From Flavobacterium algicola (GTDB lineage Bacteria > Bacteroidota > Bacteroidia > Flavobacteriales > Flavobacteriaceae), in the NCBI RefSeq assembly GCF_022399565.1, contig NZ_JAJTUT010000002.1, positions 868,001 through 932,000 on the forward strand: a stretch of 64,000 bases of DNA. Direction: 5' to 3'. Numbering within the stretch: the stretch's first letter is position 1; every line of letters starts with the position of its first letter. The notes beneath the pieces are model-generated. The model worked only from the letters and a program-made list of their open reading frames with translations, made no database searches and had not been told where the DNA came from. The translations under genes and the position numbers were made by a program. Below, one piece after another: positions 35,179-42,953 of the stretch.

Positions 35179-35259
35179 CACAGAGATTCACAAAGCTCTA
35201 GCAGAGATGCACTAAGATTCTTTAATAATCTCTGTGATTTCTTTGCGCATCTTTGTGAA
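35179..35259. repeat. Nested inverted repeat in the hisA-hisF gap
   Basis: CACAGAGATT (35179) is the exact complement of AATCTCTGTG (35227), and TTCACAAAG (35187) of CTTTGTGAA (35251). The CTTTGTG/CTCTGTG wording resembles dispersed intergenic repeats of flavobacterial genomes. Confidence 0.5.
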
Positions 35260-35264
35260 ATATT

Positions 35265-36026
35265 CTATCGTATTATAAAATTTTCAAGTTGTTTCAACGA
35301 GATTCTTCCTTCGTAAATCGCTTTACCAATAATCGTTCCTTCGCAACCTAATTCGGCTAATTTTGGCAATTCATCAAAAGTGGAAATTCCACCTGAAGCG
35401 ATTAATTTTAACCCTTCGGCTTGCGCCAACTTCTCGACTCCGCTCGAAGTGACAGTGCATTGATTAATAAGTTTCTTATACAAATCAAAACTAGGACCTT
35501 CTAGCATTCCGTCTTTGGCAATATCCGTACAAATAACATACTCTATTCCTTTTGACTGATATCCTTGAATAAACGGCACCAACTCTTGATCCGATTCTTC
35601 CAACCATCCAGAAACAGCTACTTTTTCATTATTCGCATCAGCTCCCAAAATAATTTTGTCTGCGCCAAATTTGGCAATCCATTTTTCGAAAATTTCACGA
35701 TTTTTAACCGCGATGCTTCCTCCTGTAATTTGATTGGCACCACTCTCAAAAGCAATTTTCAAATCTTCATCCGATTTTAGTCCACCACCAAAGTCAATTT
35801 TTAAGTTGGTTTGTGTTGCAATTTGCTCCAAAATTTTATGATTGATAATACGACTTGATTTCGCACCGTCGAGATCAACTAAATGCAAATATTCGATTCC
35901 GTGTGCCTCAAATTCTTTGGCTACTTCCAACGGATTTTCGTTGTAAATAATTTTGGTATTGTAATCTCCTTTGGATAAGCGAACGCATTTTCCGTCGATG
36001 ATGTCTATAGCTGGTATGATTCTCAT
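35265..36026 (-). CDS. hisA: ProFAR isomerase
   Basis: This 253-residue (beta/alpha)8 isomerase opens the ribose ring of ProFAR (step 4). The catalytic Asp8 is in [13 protein letters not shown] and the second, Asp168, in [10 protein letters not shown]. Phosphate loops DFGGGLKS and ASGGIST are present. Length is typical. It lies 84 bp downstream of hisH, and a GCGAGGAACGAAGC-type repeat fills part of that gap. Confidence 0.98.
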   Translation of the reverse strand: MRIIPAIDIIDGKCVRLSKGDYNTKIIYNENPLEVAKEFEAHGIEYLHLVDLDGAKSSRIINHKILEQIATQTNLKIDFGGGLKSDEDLKIAFESGANQITGGSIAVKNREIFEKWIAKFGADKIILGADANNEKVAVSGWLEESDQELVPFIQGYQSKGIEYVICTDIAKDGMLEGPSFDLYKKLINQCTVTSSGVEKLAQAEGLKLIASGGISTFDELPKLAELGCEGTIIGKAIYEGRISLKQLENFIIR

Positions 36027-36032
36027 TTTTTT

Positions 36033-36066
36033 ATTGTCATTGCGAGGAACGAAGCAATCTCATTCC
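36033..36066. repeat. Palindromic intergenic element in the hisH-hisA gap
   Basis: The sequence ATTGCGAGGAACGAAGCAAT carries ATTGC/GCAAT ends that can pair. Close copies of this word are known to be widely dispersed in many bacterial genomes, including Bacteroidota. Confidence 0.6.
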
Positions 36067-36109
36067 GCTAAATTATTATATTCAAATAAATTCTCGTAGT
36101 TGAAATACT

Positions 36110-36691
36110 TTATAATTCTAGAAAGTTTTTAAGAATTTTTTCTCCCACATCACCACTTTTTTCAGGGTGAAATTGTGTTCCAAAGAAATTATCACTTTCC
36201 AAAGCCGAAGAATATTCGACTTCATAATTAGTCGTAGCAATCGTTTCTTTACAAAGTGGCGCGTAAAAACTGTGTACCAAATACATGTACTCGTTTTCGG
36301 CAATATCTTTAAATAAACCCGATTTTAAATTATAGATCGTGTTCCATCCCATTTGCGGCACTTTTACTTTATCGGTATATTTATAAACGTTGACATCAAA
36401 AATTCCCAAACCAGTCGTATCTCCTTCTTCAGAATGATGACACATCAACTGCATACCCAAACAAATTCCCAAAACAGGTTGCGTCAAGGTCGGAATCAAA
36501 CTGTCCAAGCCGCTTTTGCGTAACATATTCATGGCGTAACTCGCCTCTCCTACGCCTGGAAAAATCACTTTGTCTGCCGCTTTGATTTCGGCTGGATCAT
36601 TACTCAAAACAGCATGAAAACCTAATCTTTCGATGGCAAACATAATGCTTTGAATGTTTCCTGCTCCGTAATTTATAATAACTATTTTCAT
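36110..36691 (-). CDS. hisH: Imidazole glycerol phosphate synthase glutaminase subunit
   Basis: This 193-residue class I glutamine amidotransferase feeds ammonia to HisF. The triad is Cys77 (GICLGMQLM), His175 and Glu177 (TQFHPEKSG). The oxyanion-strand region NYGAGNIQS is at the N-terminus. It sits between hisB and hisA in the operon; a 67-bp repeat-like gap separates it from hisB. Confidence 0.97.
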   Translation of the reverse strand: MKIVIINYGAGNIQSIMFAIERLGFHAVLSNDPAEIKAADKVIFPGVGEASYAMNMLRKSGLDSLIPTLTQPVLGICLGMQLMCHHSEEGDTTGLGIFDVNVYKYTDKVKVPQMGWNTIYNLKSGLFKDIAENEYMYLVHSFYAPLCKETIATTNYEVEYSSALESDNFFGTQFHPEKSGDVGEKILKNFLEL

Positions 36692-36699
36692 TTATTTAG

Positions 36700-36750
36700 T
36701 TTTCGGCTCAGCGCTTTCGGCTGTGAGCTGGTTGCCCATAGCTGAATGCC
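36700..36750. repeat. Repeat-like sequence in the hisB-hisH gap
   Basis: Iterated (C)GGCT/AGC words (TTCGGCTCAGCGC, TTTCGGCTGTGAGC, CATAGCTGAATGCC) resemble the AGCTxxTAGC-type intergenic sequences near 37903 and 41231, in a more GC-rich form. Confidence 0.3.
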
Positions 36751-36758
36751 CGCGGCCA

Positions 36759-37895
36759 TTACAACATCCCTTTCGTTGATGGCAATATCATTTTCTCTGT
36801 ATCACGTTTCACCGCTACTTTTATTGCTTTAGCAAACGCTTTAAAGATCGCTTCAATTTTATGATGTTCATTATCACCTTCGGCTTTGATGTTAATATTT
36901 GCTTTTGCACCATCTGAGAATGATTTAAAAAAGTGGAAAAACATCTCTGTTGGCATCTTTCCTACCATTTCACGTTTGAATTCGGTTTCCCAAATCAACC
37001 AGTTTCTACCCCCAAAATCAATGGCTACTTGTGCCAAGCAATCATCCATTGGCAAACAAAAACCGTAACGCTCAATTCCTAATTTATTTCCAAGTGCTTT
37101 GGCATACACTTCGCCTAGCGCAATTGCAGTGTCTTCAATAGTATGATGCTCATCGACTTCAAGATCACCAACCACTTTAATTTCTAAATCCATTTGTCCG
37201 TGACGCGAAATTTGGTCTAACATATGGTCAAAAAAAGCGATTCCGGTATCAATCTTACTTTGACCTGTTCCATCTAAGTTCAATTTGATGTAAATATCTG
37301 TTTCGTGTGTTTTTCTCGTGATCGAAGCTGTACGTTCTTCCAATTTTAAGAACTCATATATCTTTTTCCAATCCATAGACTGCAAAACAATAGTTTCGTC
37401 TAACTCTTCTCTTTTAGCACTGATTTCTTCGCTACCAGCACCATCAGAATCGTTCATGAAAATTGCTTTCGTACCTAGATTCTTAGCCAATTCTACATCT
37501 GTCAAACGATCTCCTAATACAAACGAGTTTGCTAAATCGTAATTTGGGTTGTCAATGTATTTCGTCAACATTCCTGTGCGTGGCTTACGCGTGGGCGCAT
37601 TGTCCTCAGGAAACGAACGATCTACAAAAATATCATCAAACAATACTCCTTCATTCTGAAAAGCTCTCAAAATGAAATTTTGGGTTGGCCAAAACGTGTC
37701 TTCAGGAAAACTATCCGTTCCTAAACCGTCTTGATTGGTTACCATTACCAATTCAAAATCCAATTCGTTGGCAATTTTAGCCAAATACTGAAAGGATTTT
37801 GGATAAAACTCTAATTTATCCAAGCTGTCCAATTGGTATCCTTCTGGTTCCAAAACAATCGTTCCATCACGATCGATAAAAAGTACTTTTTTCAT
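36759..37895 (-). CDS. hisB: Bifunctional histidinol-phosphatase / IGP dehydratase
   Basis: This 378-residue enzyme does steps 6 and 8 of histidine synthesis. The N-terminal HAD phosphatase (1-165) has FIDRDGTI (Asp8, Asp10) and the VFVD...[12 protein letters not shown] region. The C-terminal dehydratase (about 190-378) carries the two metal-binding histidine motifs [15 protein letters not shown] and [15 protein letters not shown], plus [13 protein letters not shown]. It is downstream of the inserted RAYT gene, so its expression depends on read-through across that insertion. Confidence 0.97.
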   Translation of the reverse strand: MKKVLFIDRDGTIVLEPEGYQLDSLDKLEFYPKSFQYLAKIANELDFELVMVTNQDGLGTDSFPEDTFWPTQNFILRAFQNEGVLFDDIFVDRSFPEDNAPTRKPRTGMLTKYIDNPNYDLANSFVLGDRLTDVELAKNLGTKAIFMNDSDGAGSEEISAKREELDETIVLQSMDWKKIYEFLKLEERTASITRKTHETDIYIKLNLDGTGQSKIDTGIAFFDHMLDQISRHGQMDLEIKVVGDLEVDEHHTIEDTAIALGEVYAKALGNKLGIERYGFCLPMDDCLAQVAIDFGGRNWLIWETEFKREMVGKMPTEMFFHFFKSFSDGAKANINIKAEGDNEHHKIEAIFKAFAKAIKVAVKRDTEKMILPSTKGML

Positions 37896-37902
37896 TTTAT
37901 AT

Positions 37903-37936
37903 AAGCTTTTAGCTGTTAGCTTTTGGCCTTTAGCTA
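37903..37936. repeat. AGCTxxTAGC-type repeat upstream of hisB
   Basis: AAGCTTTTAGCTGTTAGC and TTTTGGCCTTTAGCTAG are iterations of a GCTxTTAGC word. A related stretch lies in the hisG-hisD gap (41231-41310). Confidence 0.45.
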
Positions 37937-37984
37937 GTTGTGTTATTTGTTTTAATTTATCCTATTTGAATAAATACATTTATT

Positions 37985-38079
37985 TGGGCGTGCCCCTTCG
38001 GGTCGGGCTATCCGTTCCCGCTTTTTTTATTTGCAAAAAAATGCAAATAAAAAAGAGCTCCACTTCTATCCCTCACGCA
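37985..38079. repeat. Two-armed element with central palindrome (copy A)
   Basis: A left arm (GGGCGTGCCCCTTCGGG, then TCGGGCTATCCGTTCCCGC) and a right arm (GAGCTCCACTTCTATCCC) enclose a 13-bp inverted repeat, TTTTTTATTTGCA with TGCAAATAAAAAA. Copy B near 58790 has the same plan with a different palindrome. It lies between hisB and the RAYT gene. Confidence 0.6.
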
Positions 38080-38098
38080 AAATGAAATCTTTATTTTC

Positions 38099-38112
38099 AA
38101 CCCTGACAGGGT
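38099..38112. repeat. Single palindromic unit 3' of the RAYT gene
   Basis: AACCCTGACAGGGT is a half-unit of the larger palindrome at 38781-38813 and lies 13 bp beyond the RAYT stop. Confidence 0.7.
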
Positions 38113-38125
38113 GAGTACGTGGTCA

Positions 38126-38737
38126 TTATTCAATAATCAAATCAGTAATCTCGTTCAAATTTTGTTTTTCACTATGATATCGAATAAAATCTTCTACATC
38201 ACCATAAACTTCAATCGTTTCTTTTCTTTTAAGTTTTGTAGGCTTATCTGAAATAATGGTCTCGTAAGACGACCAAGGATATAAATTCATACTCGTTACA
38301 AAACCGTGATGAACAGGATTGTTGTGAATATAAAAAATTAATTGTTTAAAATACCGCTCTGATGAAACGAGCTTTCTTTCAAATGAAGCTTCAAATAAAC
38401 TACCAGTTCTATTATGTCTTTTATTTACAGCTTGTGTATAAGCATTAAATAAATGTGAAAACTGCCTTGACGGATTAATTACTTTCGGCTTTTCAGTTGT
38501 TGTATAACTCAATTCTTCATTTACAATTTCACTTTGCTCTTTGATTCTTACCAAAATATGAAAATGATTTTTCAATAAACACCAAGCAAAAGTTTCGGCA
38601 ATAGGCTCAATATATTTAGCATATAACTTTAAAAAATGGTTGTAATTTTCAATTGATAAAAAAACATCAATTCCGTTATTACCTCTGTTGTAAATATGAT
38701 AATAATTACCATATTCTATCGGTTGCTTTACTTCCAT
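38126..38737 (-). CDS. REP-associated tyrosine transposase (Y1_Tnp/RAYT)
   Basis: This 203-residue single-strand nuclease-like protein belongs to the IS200-related Y1 transposase superfamily. The N-terminus has YHIYNRG (13-19). The metal-binding HUH motif is NHFHILV (His58, His60) and the catalytic tyrosine is Tyr136 in FYIHNNPVHHG; GSLFE (112-116) is also typical. Unlike IS200 transposases, RAYTs are single-copy domesticated enzymes thought to spread short palindromes. The gene appears intact and lies inside the his operon between hisC and hisB, flanked by AACCCTGATAGGGTT-type palindromes. Confidence 0.9.
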   Translation of the reverse strand: MEVKQPIEYGNYYHIYNRGNNGIDVFLSIENYNHFLKLYAKYIEPIAETFAWCLLKNHFHILVRIKEQSEIVNEELSYTTTEKPKVINPSRQFSHLFNAYTQAVNKRHNRTGSLFEASFERKLVSSERYFKQLIFYIHNNPVHHGFVTSMNLYPWSSYETIISDKPTKLKRKETIEVYGDVEDFIRYHSEKQNLNEITDLIIE

Positions 38738-38780
38738 TTTATAAAATTACAAATTAATATATATTAACTCTATTACAAGT

Positions 38781-38813
38781 AACCCTATCAGGGTTTGAAA
38801 CCCTGATAGGGTT
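38781..38813. repeat. Near-perfect 33-bp palindrome (two inverted REP-like units)
   Basis: Two 16-nt arms pair around one central base. Each arm is itself a smaller palindrome (AACCCT..AGGGTT), so it can fold as one long hairpin or two short ones. It lies 3 bp after the hisC stop and 44 bp before the RAYT start, resembling a REPIN. Confidence 0.8.
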
Positions 38814-38816
38814 GTA

Positions 38817-39863
38817 TTAAATACTTTTCAAAGCCTCCATCAACTTCTTATTCTCCTCTTCCGTTCCAATTGTAAAACGCAAACAGTTTTCGCATAATGG
38901 CTGTGTCGTTCTATTGCGAATCACAATTCCTTTAGCAATCAATTCATCATAACGTTTGTTGGCATTATCTACTTTAGCTAAGATGAAATTAGCTTCGCTA
39001 GGATAAATTTTCTTCACAAAAGATACTTCATTCAATACTTGAAGTAAAGATTCTCTTTGCGCTATAATTGAAGTGATTTCATTATCAATTTTAGTTTGGT
39101 TTTGCAAACGTTCTAAAGCTCTTTGTTGCGTTAGTTCATTTACGTTATAAGGAGGTTTGATCTTATTCAAAACTGCAATAACTTCAGGCGAACCATAACA
39201 AATACCTAAACGAATTCCTGCTAAACCATACGCTTTAGAAAGCGTTTGTGTTATGATTAAATTCGGATACTGGTCTAGTTTTGCCAACCAACTCGCTTTA
39301 TCAGAAAAGTCAATATACGCTTCGTCAATAACTACAAAACCATTAAAGCTTTCTAAGATCGTAGTTACACTTTCTGTTGTAAATGAATTTCCTGTTGGAT
39401 TGTTTGGCGAACACAAAAAGATAATTTTCGTATTCGGCGTAACCGCTTCTACAATCGCTTCTACTTTTGGCTGAAAAGCCTCTGAAAGTACAATTTCTTT
39501 ATGTTCTACATTATTGATATTTGCCAAAACACCATACATACCGTAGGTAGGTGGCAAACTGATTACATTGTCTTCTTTAGGCTCGCAAAAAGCTCTAAAC
39601 AATAAATCCAACACTTCATCACTTCCGTTTCCTAACAAAATTTGATTGGTATTCAATCCTTTGTTTTTTGCCAAAACTGCTTTCACACTGCTTTGTTGGG
39701 GATCAGGATAGCGATTCACACCATTTTCATACGGATTTTCATTGGCATCCAAGAAAATCATGTTGGCAGTATCAAAATCTTCAAACTCATCACGTGCTGA
39801 GGAATACGGCTTCAATACCTTCACATTCACACGAACTAAATTATTTATGTCGAAATTTTTCAT
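38817..39863 (-). CDS. hisC: Histidinol-phosphate aminotransferase
   Basis: This 348-residue PLP enzyme of fold type I (step 7) has the Schiff-base lysine in TLSKAYGLAGIRLG (Lys210), the PLP-ring Asp in VIDEAYIDF, NNPTGN, and the arginine near the C-terminus in LRFTIGT. It lies between hisD and the inserted RAYT; both flanking gaps carry palindromic repeats. Confidence 0.97.
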   Translation of the reverse strand: MKNFDINNLVRVNVKVLKPYSSARDEFEDFDTANMIFLDANENPYENGVNRYPDPQQSSVKAVLAKNKGLNTNQILLGNGSDEVLDLLFRAFCEPKEDNVISLPPTYGMYGVLANINNVEHKEIVLSEAFQPKVEAIVEAVTPNTKIIFLCSPNNPTGNSFTTESVTTILESFNGFVVIDEAYIDFSDKASWLAKLDQYPNLIITQTLSKAYGLAGIRLGICYGSPEVIAVLNKIKPPYNVNELTQQRALERLQNQTKIDNEITSIIAQRESLLQVLNEVSFVKKIYPSEANFILAKVDNANKRYDELIAKGIVIRNRTTQPLCENCLRFTIGTEEENKKLMEALKSI

Positions 39864-39878
39864 ATTTCTAATTATATT

Positions 39879-39949
39879 CCTGCAAAGTTTATAAAACCTT
39901 GTAGGTCTGATTATTGTAAATACCTACAAGGTTTTTGAAACCTCGCAGG
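39879..39949. repeat. Double palindromic element overlapping the hisD 3' end
   Basis: Four related units alternate in orientation: CCTGCAAAGTTT, AAAACCTTGTAGG, ACCTACAAGGTTT and AAACCTCGCAGG. The last two run into hisD and encode its final residues (roughly CEVSKTL) and its TAG stop. From memory this word is a common dispersed repeat in flavobacteria. Confidence 0.65.
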
Positions 39950-41222
39950 ATGCTAATCTTAATGTAACTGCATTTTTGTGTGCTTGTAACCCTTCAGCTT
40001 CTGCCATCAATTCAATAGCTGTACCGATATTCTGAATTCCAATAGCAGATATTTTCTGGAACGTCATTGACTTCATAAAACTATCGAGGTTGACACCGCT
40101 GTAATTTTTTGCATAGCCATTGGTAGGTAAGGTATGATTGGTACCCGAAGCATAGTCACCAGCACTTTCAGGTGTGTAATTCCCGATAAAAACAGAACCT
40201 GCATTTCCGATATTGTCTACATAAAAATCTTCATCTTTCACGCAAATAATAAAGTGTTCAGGACCATATTCATCAATTAAATCCAAAGCAATTTTGTCAT
40301 TTTCGACATAAATCAATTTAGAATTTGCAATTGCTTTTTCAGCTATTTCTTTGCGGGGTAATTGCTCCAATTGCAATTCGATTTCTTTTTCAACAGCATC
40401 AATCAACGCTTTAGATGTAGCTACCAAAATTACTTGACTATCAACACCATGCTCAGCTTGAGAAAGCAAATCTGAAGCTACAAAAGCAGGCACAGCAGTA
40501 TCATCTGCCACAACTAATAACTCTGATGGTCCAGCTGGCATATCAATTGCTACACCAAACTGAGTGGCTAATTGTTTGGCTACTGTCACATATTGATTTC
40601 CAGGTCCGAAAATTTTATACACTTTTGGAATCGCTTTCGTTCCAAAAGTCATTCCGGCAATGGCTTGAATCCCTCCTACTTTGATGATCTTAGTAACACC
40701 ACATAAATGAGCAGCATACAAAATCGCAGGATTAATATTTCCGTTTTTATCTGGTGGTGAACATAGAACAATCTCGTTACAACCCGCAATTTTAGCAGGT
40801 ACAGCCAACATTAAAACTGTTGAAAACAAAGGTGCTGTTCCGCCTGGAATATACAAACCAACTTTTTGAATTGGTCGTTTTTCTTGCCAGCATTGAACAC
40901 CAACTGCGGTTTCTACCGAAACGCGAGTTGTTTTTTGAGCTTGATGGAAGGTTTCGATATTGGCTTTTGCCAACGCAATTGCCTCTTTCAAATCATTCGA
41001 TAAGCTAGCGACTGCTGTTTCAATTTCAGCTGTCGTTACTTCAATATTTTCAAAACTCACACCGTCAAATTGGCTTGTATATTTGGCTACAGCCAAATCA
41101 CCATCTTTTTGAACAGCAGCGAAAATCTCTTTTACCGTACCTTCAATATCATTAACCGTTTTCGTTGGCCTTTCTAAAATAGAAGTCCAAGAATCTGGAG
41201 TTGGATTGTATATTTTATTCAT
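39924..41222 (-). CDS. hisD: Histidinol dehydrogenase
   Basis: This 432-residue enzyme oxidises histidinol to histidine in two NAD-dependent steps (9-10). Signatures include YIPGGTAPLFSTVLMLAVPAKIAG, GPGNQYVTVAK, DMPAGPSELLVVADD and LLSQAEHGVDSQV with the catalytic and zinc residues, and the conserved AGSVFIG...SAGDYASGTNHTLPT in pieces. The last codons come from an intergenic palindromic repeat. It follows hisG after a repeat-filled 89-bp gap. Confidence 0.97.
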   Translation of the reverse strand: MNKIYNPTPDSWTSILERPTKTVNDIEGTVKEIFAAVQKDGDLAVAKYTSQFDGVSFENIEVTTAEIETAVASLSNDLKEAIALAKANIETFHQAQKTTRVSVETAVGVQCWQEKRPIQKVGLYIPGGTAPLFSTVLMLAVPAKIAGCNEIVLCSPPDKNGNINPAILYAAHLCGVTKIIKVGGIQAIAGMTFGTKAIPKVYKIFGPGNQYVTVAKQLATQFGVAIDMPAGPSELLVVADDTAVPAFVASDLLSQAEHGVDSQVILVATSKALIDAVEKEIELQLEQLPRKEIAEKAIANSKLIYVENDKIALDLIDEYGPEHFIICVKDEDFYVDNIGNAGSVFIGNYTPESAGDYASGTNHTLPTNGYAKNYSGVNLDSFMKSMTFQKISAIGIQNIGTAIELMAEAEGLQAHKNAVTLRLASCEVSKTL

Positions 41223-41230
41223 TTTTTTTT

Positions 41231-41310
41231 AGCTTTTGGCTATGGGCCTATGCCTTTTAGCACTTATTTCACGTTCTATTGCCAATAGCTATCTGCTACA
41301 AGCTAATAGC
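41231..41310. repeat. AGCTxxTAGC-type repeat in the hisG-hisD gap
   Basis: AGCTTTTGGCTATGGGC, GCCAATAGCTATCTGC and AAGCTAATAGC are iterated, partly inverted words filling almost the whole gap between hisG and hisD. They are related to the stretch at 37903. Confidence 0.5.
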
Positions 41311-41311
41311 T

Positions 41312-42169
41312 TTACAAAACCATTTTCTCAATTGGGCAAACCAAAATTCCTTCGGCACCTGCTTCTTTCAATTGATCAATAACTTCCCAGAAAGTATCTT
41401 TATCAATTACTGTGTGTACACTGCTCCAACCTGCTTGCGCTAATGGCATAACCGTAGCACTTTTCAAAACAGGAAGAATATTACTAATCGCCTCAATTTT
41501 ATCATTTGGTACGTTCATCAAAATGTATTTTGATTTACGCGCTCTTAAAACAGATTCGATTCTGAATTTTAATGTATCTATGATTTTTTGAGCTTCCGGA
41601 GATACTTTTGGAGAAACCGCTAAAACTGCTTCACTTTTAAAGATTACTTCTACTTCTTTCAAATTGTTTTTAAACAACGTACTTCCACTTGAAACAATGT
41701 CTACAATGGCATCGGCAAGACCAATATTTGGTGCGATTTCAACAGAACCAGAAATTTGGTGAATATCAACAGTAACTCCTTTTGATTTACAAAAATCGAT
41801 CACTGTATTTGGATACGAAGTGGCAACACGCAATCCATTCAAATCTTGAATTGAATTGTATTCAAAAGCTTTAGGTACAGCGATTGAAACTTTACATTTT
41901 GAAAACCCTAATTTCTGGATTACTTCTATATTTTTTCCTTTTTCAACTAATAAATTATCTCCGACGATGGCGATATCTACTACACCATCAATCAAATATT
42001 GAGGAATATCTGAATTTCTTAAATACAAAACTTCCAAAGGAAAATTTGAAGCTTCCGCTTTCAACTGATCAATACCATTGTTGATAGAAATACCAGCATC
42101 TTTAAGGATTTGAATACTTTCTTCGTTTAATCTACCTGATTTTTGAATTGCAATTTTTAACGTACTCAT
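41312..42169 (-). CDS. hisG: ATP phosphoribosyltransferase (long form)
   Basis: This 285-residue enzyme catalyses the committed step of histidine synthesis. It is the long HisG_L type: the catalytic periplasmic-binding-like domains (1-205, with LKIAIQKSGRLNEES, VDIAIVGDNLL, ATSYPNTVIDFC and DIVSSGSTLFKNNL) are followed by a C-terminal ferredoxin-like regulatory domain (about 210-285) for histidine feedback inhibition, so no HisZ is needed. It is the first structural gene of the operon, behind the His-rich leader peptide and attenuator. Confidence 0.97.
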   Translation of the reverse strand: MSTLKIAIQKSGRLNEESIQILKDAGISINNGIDQLKAEASNFPLEVLYLRNSDIPQYLIDGVVDIAIVGDNLLVEKGKNIEVIQKLGFSKCKVSIAVPKAFEYNSIQDLNGLRVATSYPNTVIDFCKSKGVTVDIHQISGSVEIAPNIGLADAIVDIVSSGSTLFKNNLKEVEVIFKSEAVLAVSPKVSPEAQKIIDTLKFRIESVLRARKSKYILMNVPNDKIEAISNILPVLKSATVMPLAQAGWSSVHTVIDKDTFWEVIDQLKEAGAEGILVCPIEKMVL

Positions 42170-42229
42170 TTTTTTATTTTTTTATGATTTATTGAATGTG
42201 TTTGAGCACAAAGGACTTAACACACAATG

Positions 42230-42262
42230 AAAAACCCGTTTGATGTGCTCAAACGGGTTTTT
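42230..42262 (-). terminator. Attenuator terminator upstream of hisG
   Basis: AAAAACCCGTTTGA pairs with TCAAACGGGTTTTT around a 5-nt loop; the 3' arm ends in five T. It lies 61 bp before the hisG ATG. Confidence 0.93.
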
Positions 42263-42288
42263 TAATATGATGATTTACATGCATACCA

Positions 42289-42348
42289 TTAACACATCGC
42301 TTGAGAGCAATAATGAGAATGATGATGATGCAATTGATTTGATAACAT
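42289..42348 (-). CDS. hisL: Histidine-rich leader peptide
   Basis: A 19-codon ORF, MLSNQLHHHHSHYCSQAMC, has five His in six codons (7-10 and 12). It begins about 32 nt after the predicted transcription start and ends 26 bp before the terminator hairpin. It is too short for routine gene finders. Its composition and position make it a control peptide for the his operon rather than a functional protein. Codons 15-17 contain the antiterminator segment. Confidence 0.92.
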   Translation of the reverse strand: MLSNQLHHHHSHYCSQAMC

Positions 42349-42384
42349 ACGATTAATGTTGAACTATTTTTTTTGTTTCCATTG

Positions 42385-42416
42385 CAAATATACTTTTTAT
42401 TTTAAATATGACGCAA
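42385..42416 (-). promoter_or_regulatory. Promoter of the histidine operon
   Basis: On the minus strand TTG (42416-42414), a 21-bp spacer and TATATTTG (42392-42385) match the flavobacterial consensus. The start of transcription would be near 42380. Confidence 0.8.
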
Positions 42417-42450
42417 TTTTTATTACACTTATAAACAAGATATTGTTAAA

Positions 42451-42933
42451 TCATTCCTCTTCGCTATACTTAATTGGAGTTGCTCTTACAGCAGATGATC
42501 GAATTTCTGTATGTCTTATATCTCCTCCTGATTCTCCCGTCTTTAAAGCAAAAACCAAAGCAATGGCAGCGATTACCAGAACTATGATCGAAATCAACCG
42601 CGCCCTAGAATGAATTTTAACATTGAGGTAAAAACCATAGATGGATAAAACACTTGTAATATATAACAGTATTGCAAGCTTCTCTGCAAATTCTTCATGA
42701 GTATGTACTATTTGTTGACCAATATTAGGCATATCTTCTACCAATTCTTCTGCTCCTTCACCAGTATACATACTTAAAAAAGCCGCTATCGCCGCTACAA
42801 TGAATATCGAATAAGCGGTATTTTTAATTCCGTTATTTCGAAAATAAAGACCTGAGATTAAGATTCCAAATCCAAAAATCAATCCAACAATTGGAAAATG
42901 ATTGACCATTAAGTGCAAATGTGCATCGTTCAT
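42451..42933 (-). CDS. Small His-containing membrane protein (DUF2231-like)
   Basis: This 160-residue inner-membrane protein has about four helices. Histidines cluster near membrane borders: DAHLHLMVNHFPIVG at the N-terminus, HTHEEF between helices 2 and 3, and SGGDIRHTEIRS after the last helix, suggesting heme or metal binding. It resembles DUF2231-type proteins; function unknown. The ATG at 42933 is used because the frame otherwise opens with TTG. It is the last gene of the metal-efflux operon, 20 bp after the VIT1-like gene. Confidence 0.7.
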   Translation of the reverse strand: MNDAHLHLMVNHFPIVGLIFGFGILISGLYFRNNGIKNTAYSIFIVAAIAAFLSMYTGEGAEELVEDMPNIGQQIVHTHEEFAEKLAILLYITSVLSIYGFYLNVKIHSRARLISIIVLVIAAIALVFALKTGESGGDIRHTEIRSSAVRATPIKYSEEE

Positions 42934-42953
42934 ATTTATCAAATTACTATTAT

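Larger units (their letters stand above)
38099..38813 (-). mobile_element. RAYT transposase gene with flanking REP-like palindromes
   Basis: The transposase gene (38126-38737) is bracketed by a single palindromic unit on its 3' side and a two-unit palindrome on its 5' side. This is the arrangement expected of REP-associated tyrosine transposases. It interrupts the his operon between hisC and hisB in the same orientation. No IS-type ends or target duplications were recognised. Confidence 0.7.
42226..42348 (-). promoter_or_regulatory. Histidine operon attenuator
   Basis: On the minus strand the leader peptide (42348-42289) is followed by a 14-bp GC-rich hairpin ending in T (42262-42230). A segment within the leader peptide, CTCAAGCG (42305-42298), can pair with CGTTTGAG (42255-42248) of the terminator 5' arm, giving an antiterminator. 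Ribosomes stalled at the His codons would leave the segment free; ribosomes reaching the stop would cover it. This is classic amino-acid attenuation, read directly from sequence. Confidence 0.88.

Noticed and set aside
38126..38737. Full insertion sequence of the IS200/IS605 type
   Set aside because: No TnpB, no recognisable subterminal IS ends, and the protein has RAYT-type motifs. The REP-associated interpretation fits better.
33675..42169. CRISPR-like array suspected from the many repeats in the his operon
   Set aside because: The repeats are single or paired palindromes of different families, without regular spacing or spacers, and no cas genes are present.
42198..42253. Second complementary pair TTTGAGCACA / TGTGCTCAAA near the his attenuator
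   Set aside because: The downstream partner (42201-42210) is transcribed only after the terminator, so it cannot control the termination decision. It may only shape the read-through mRNA.
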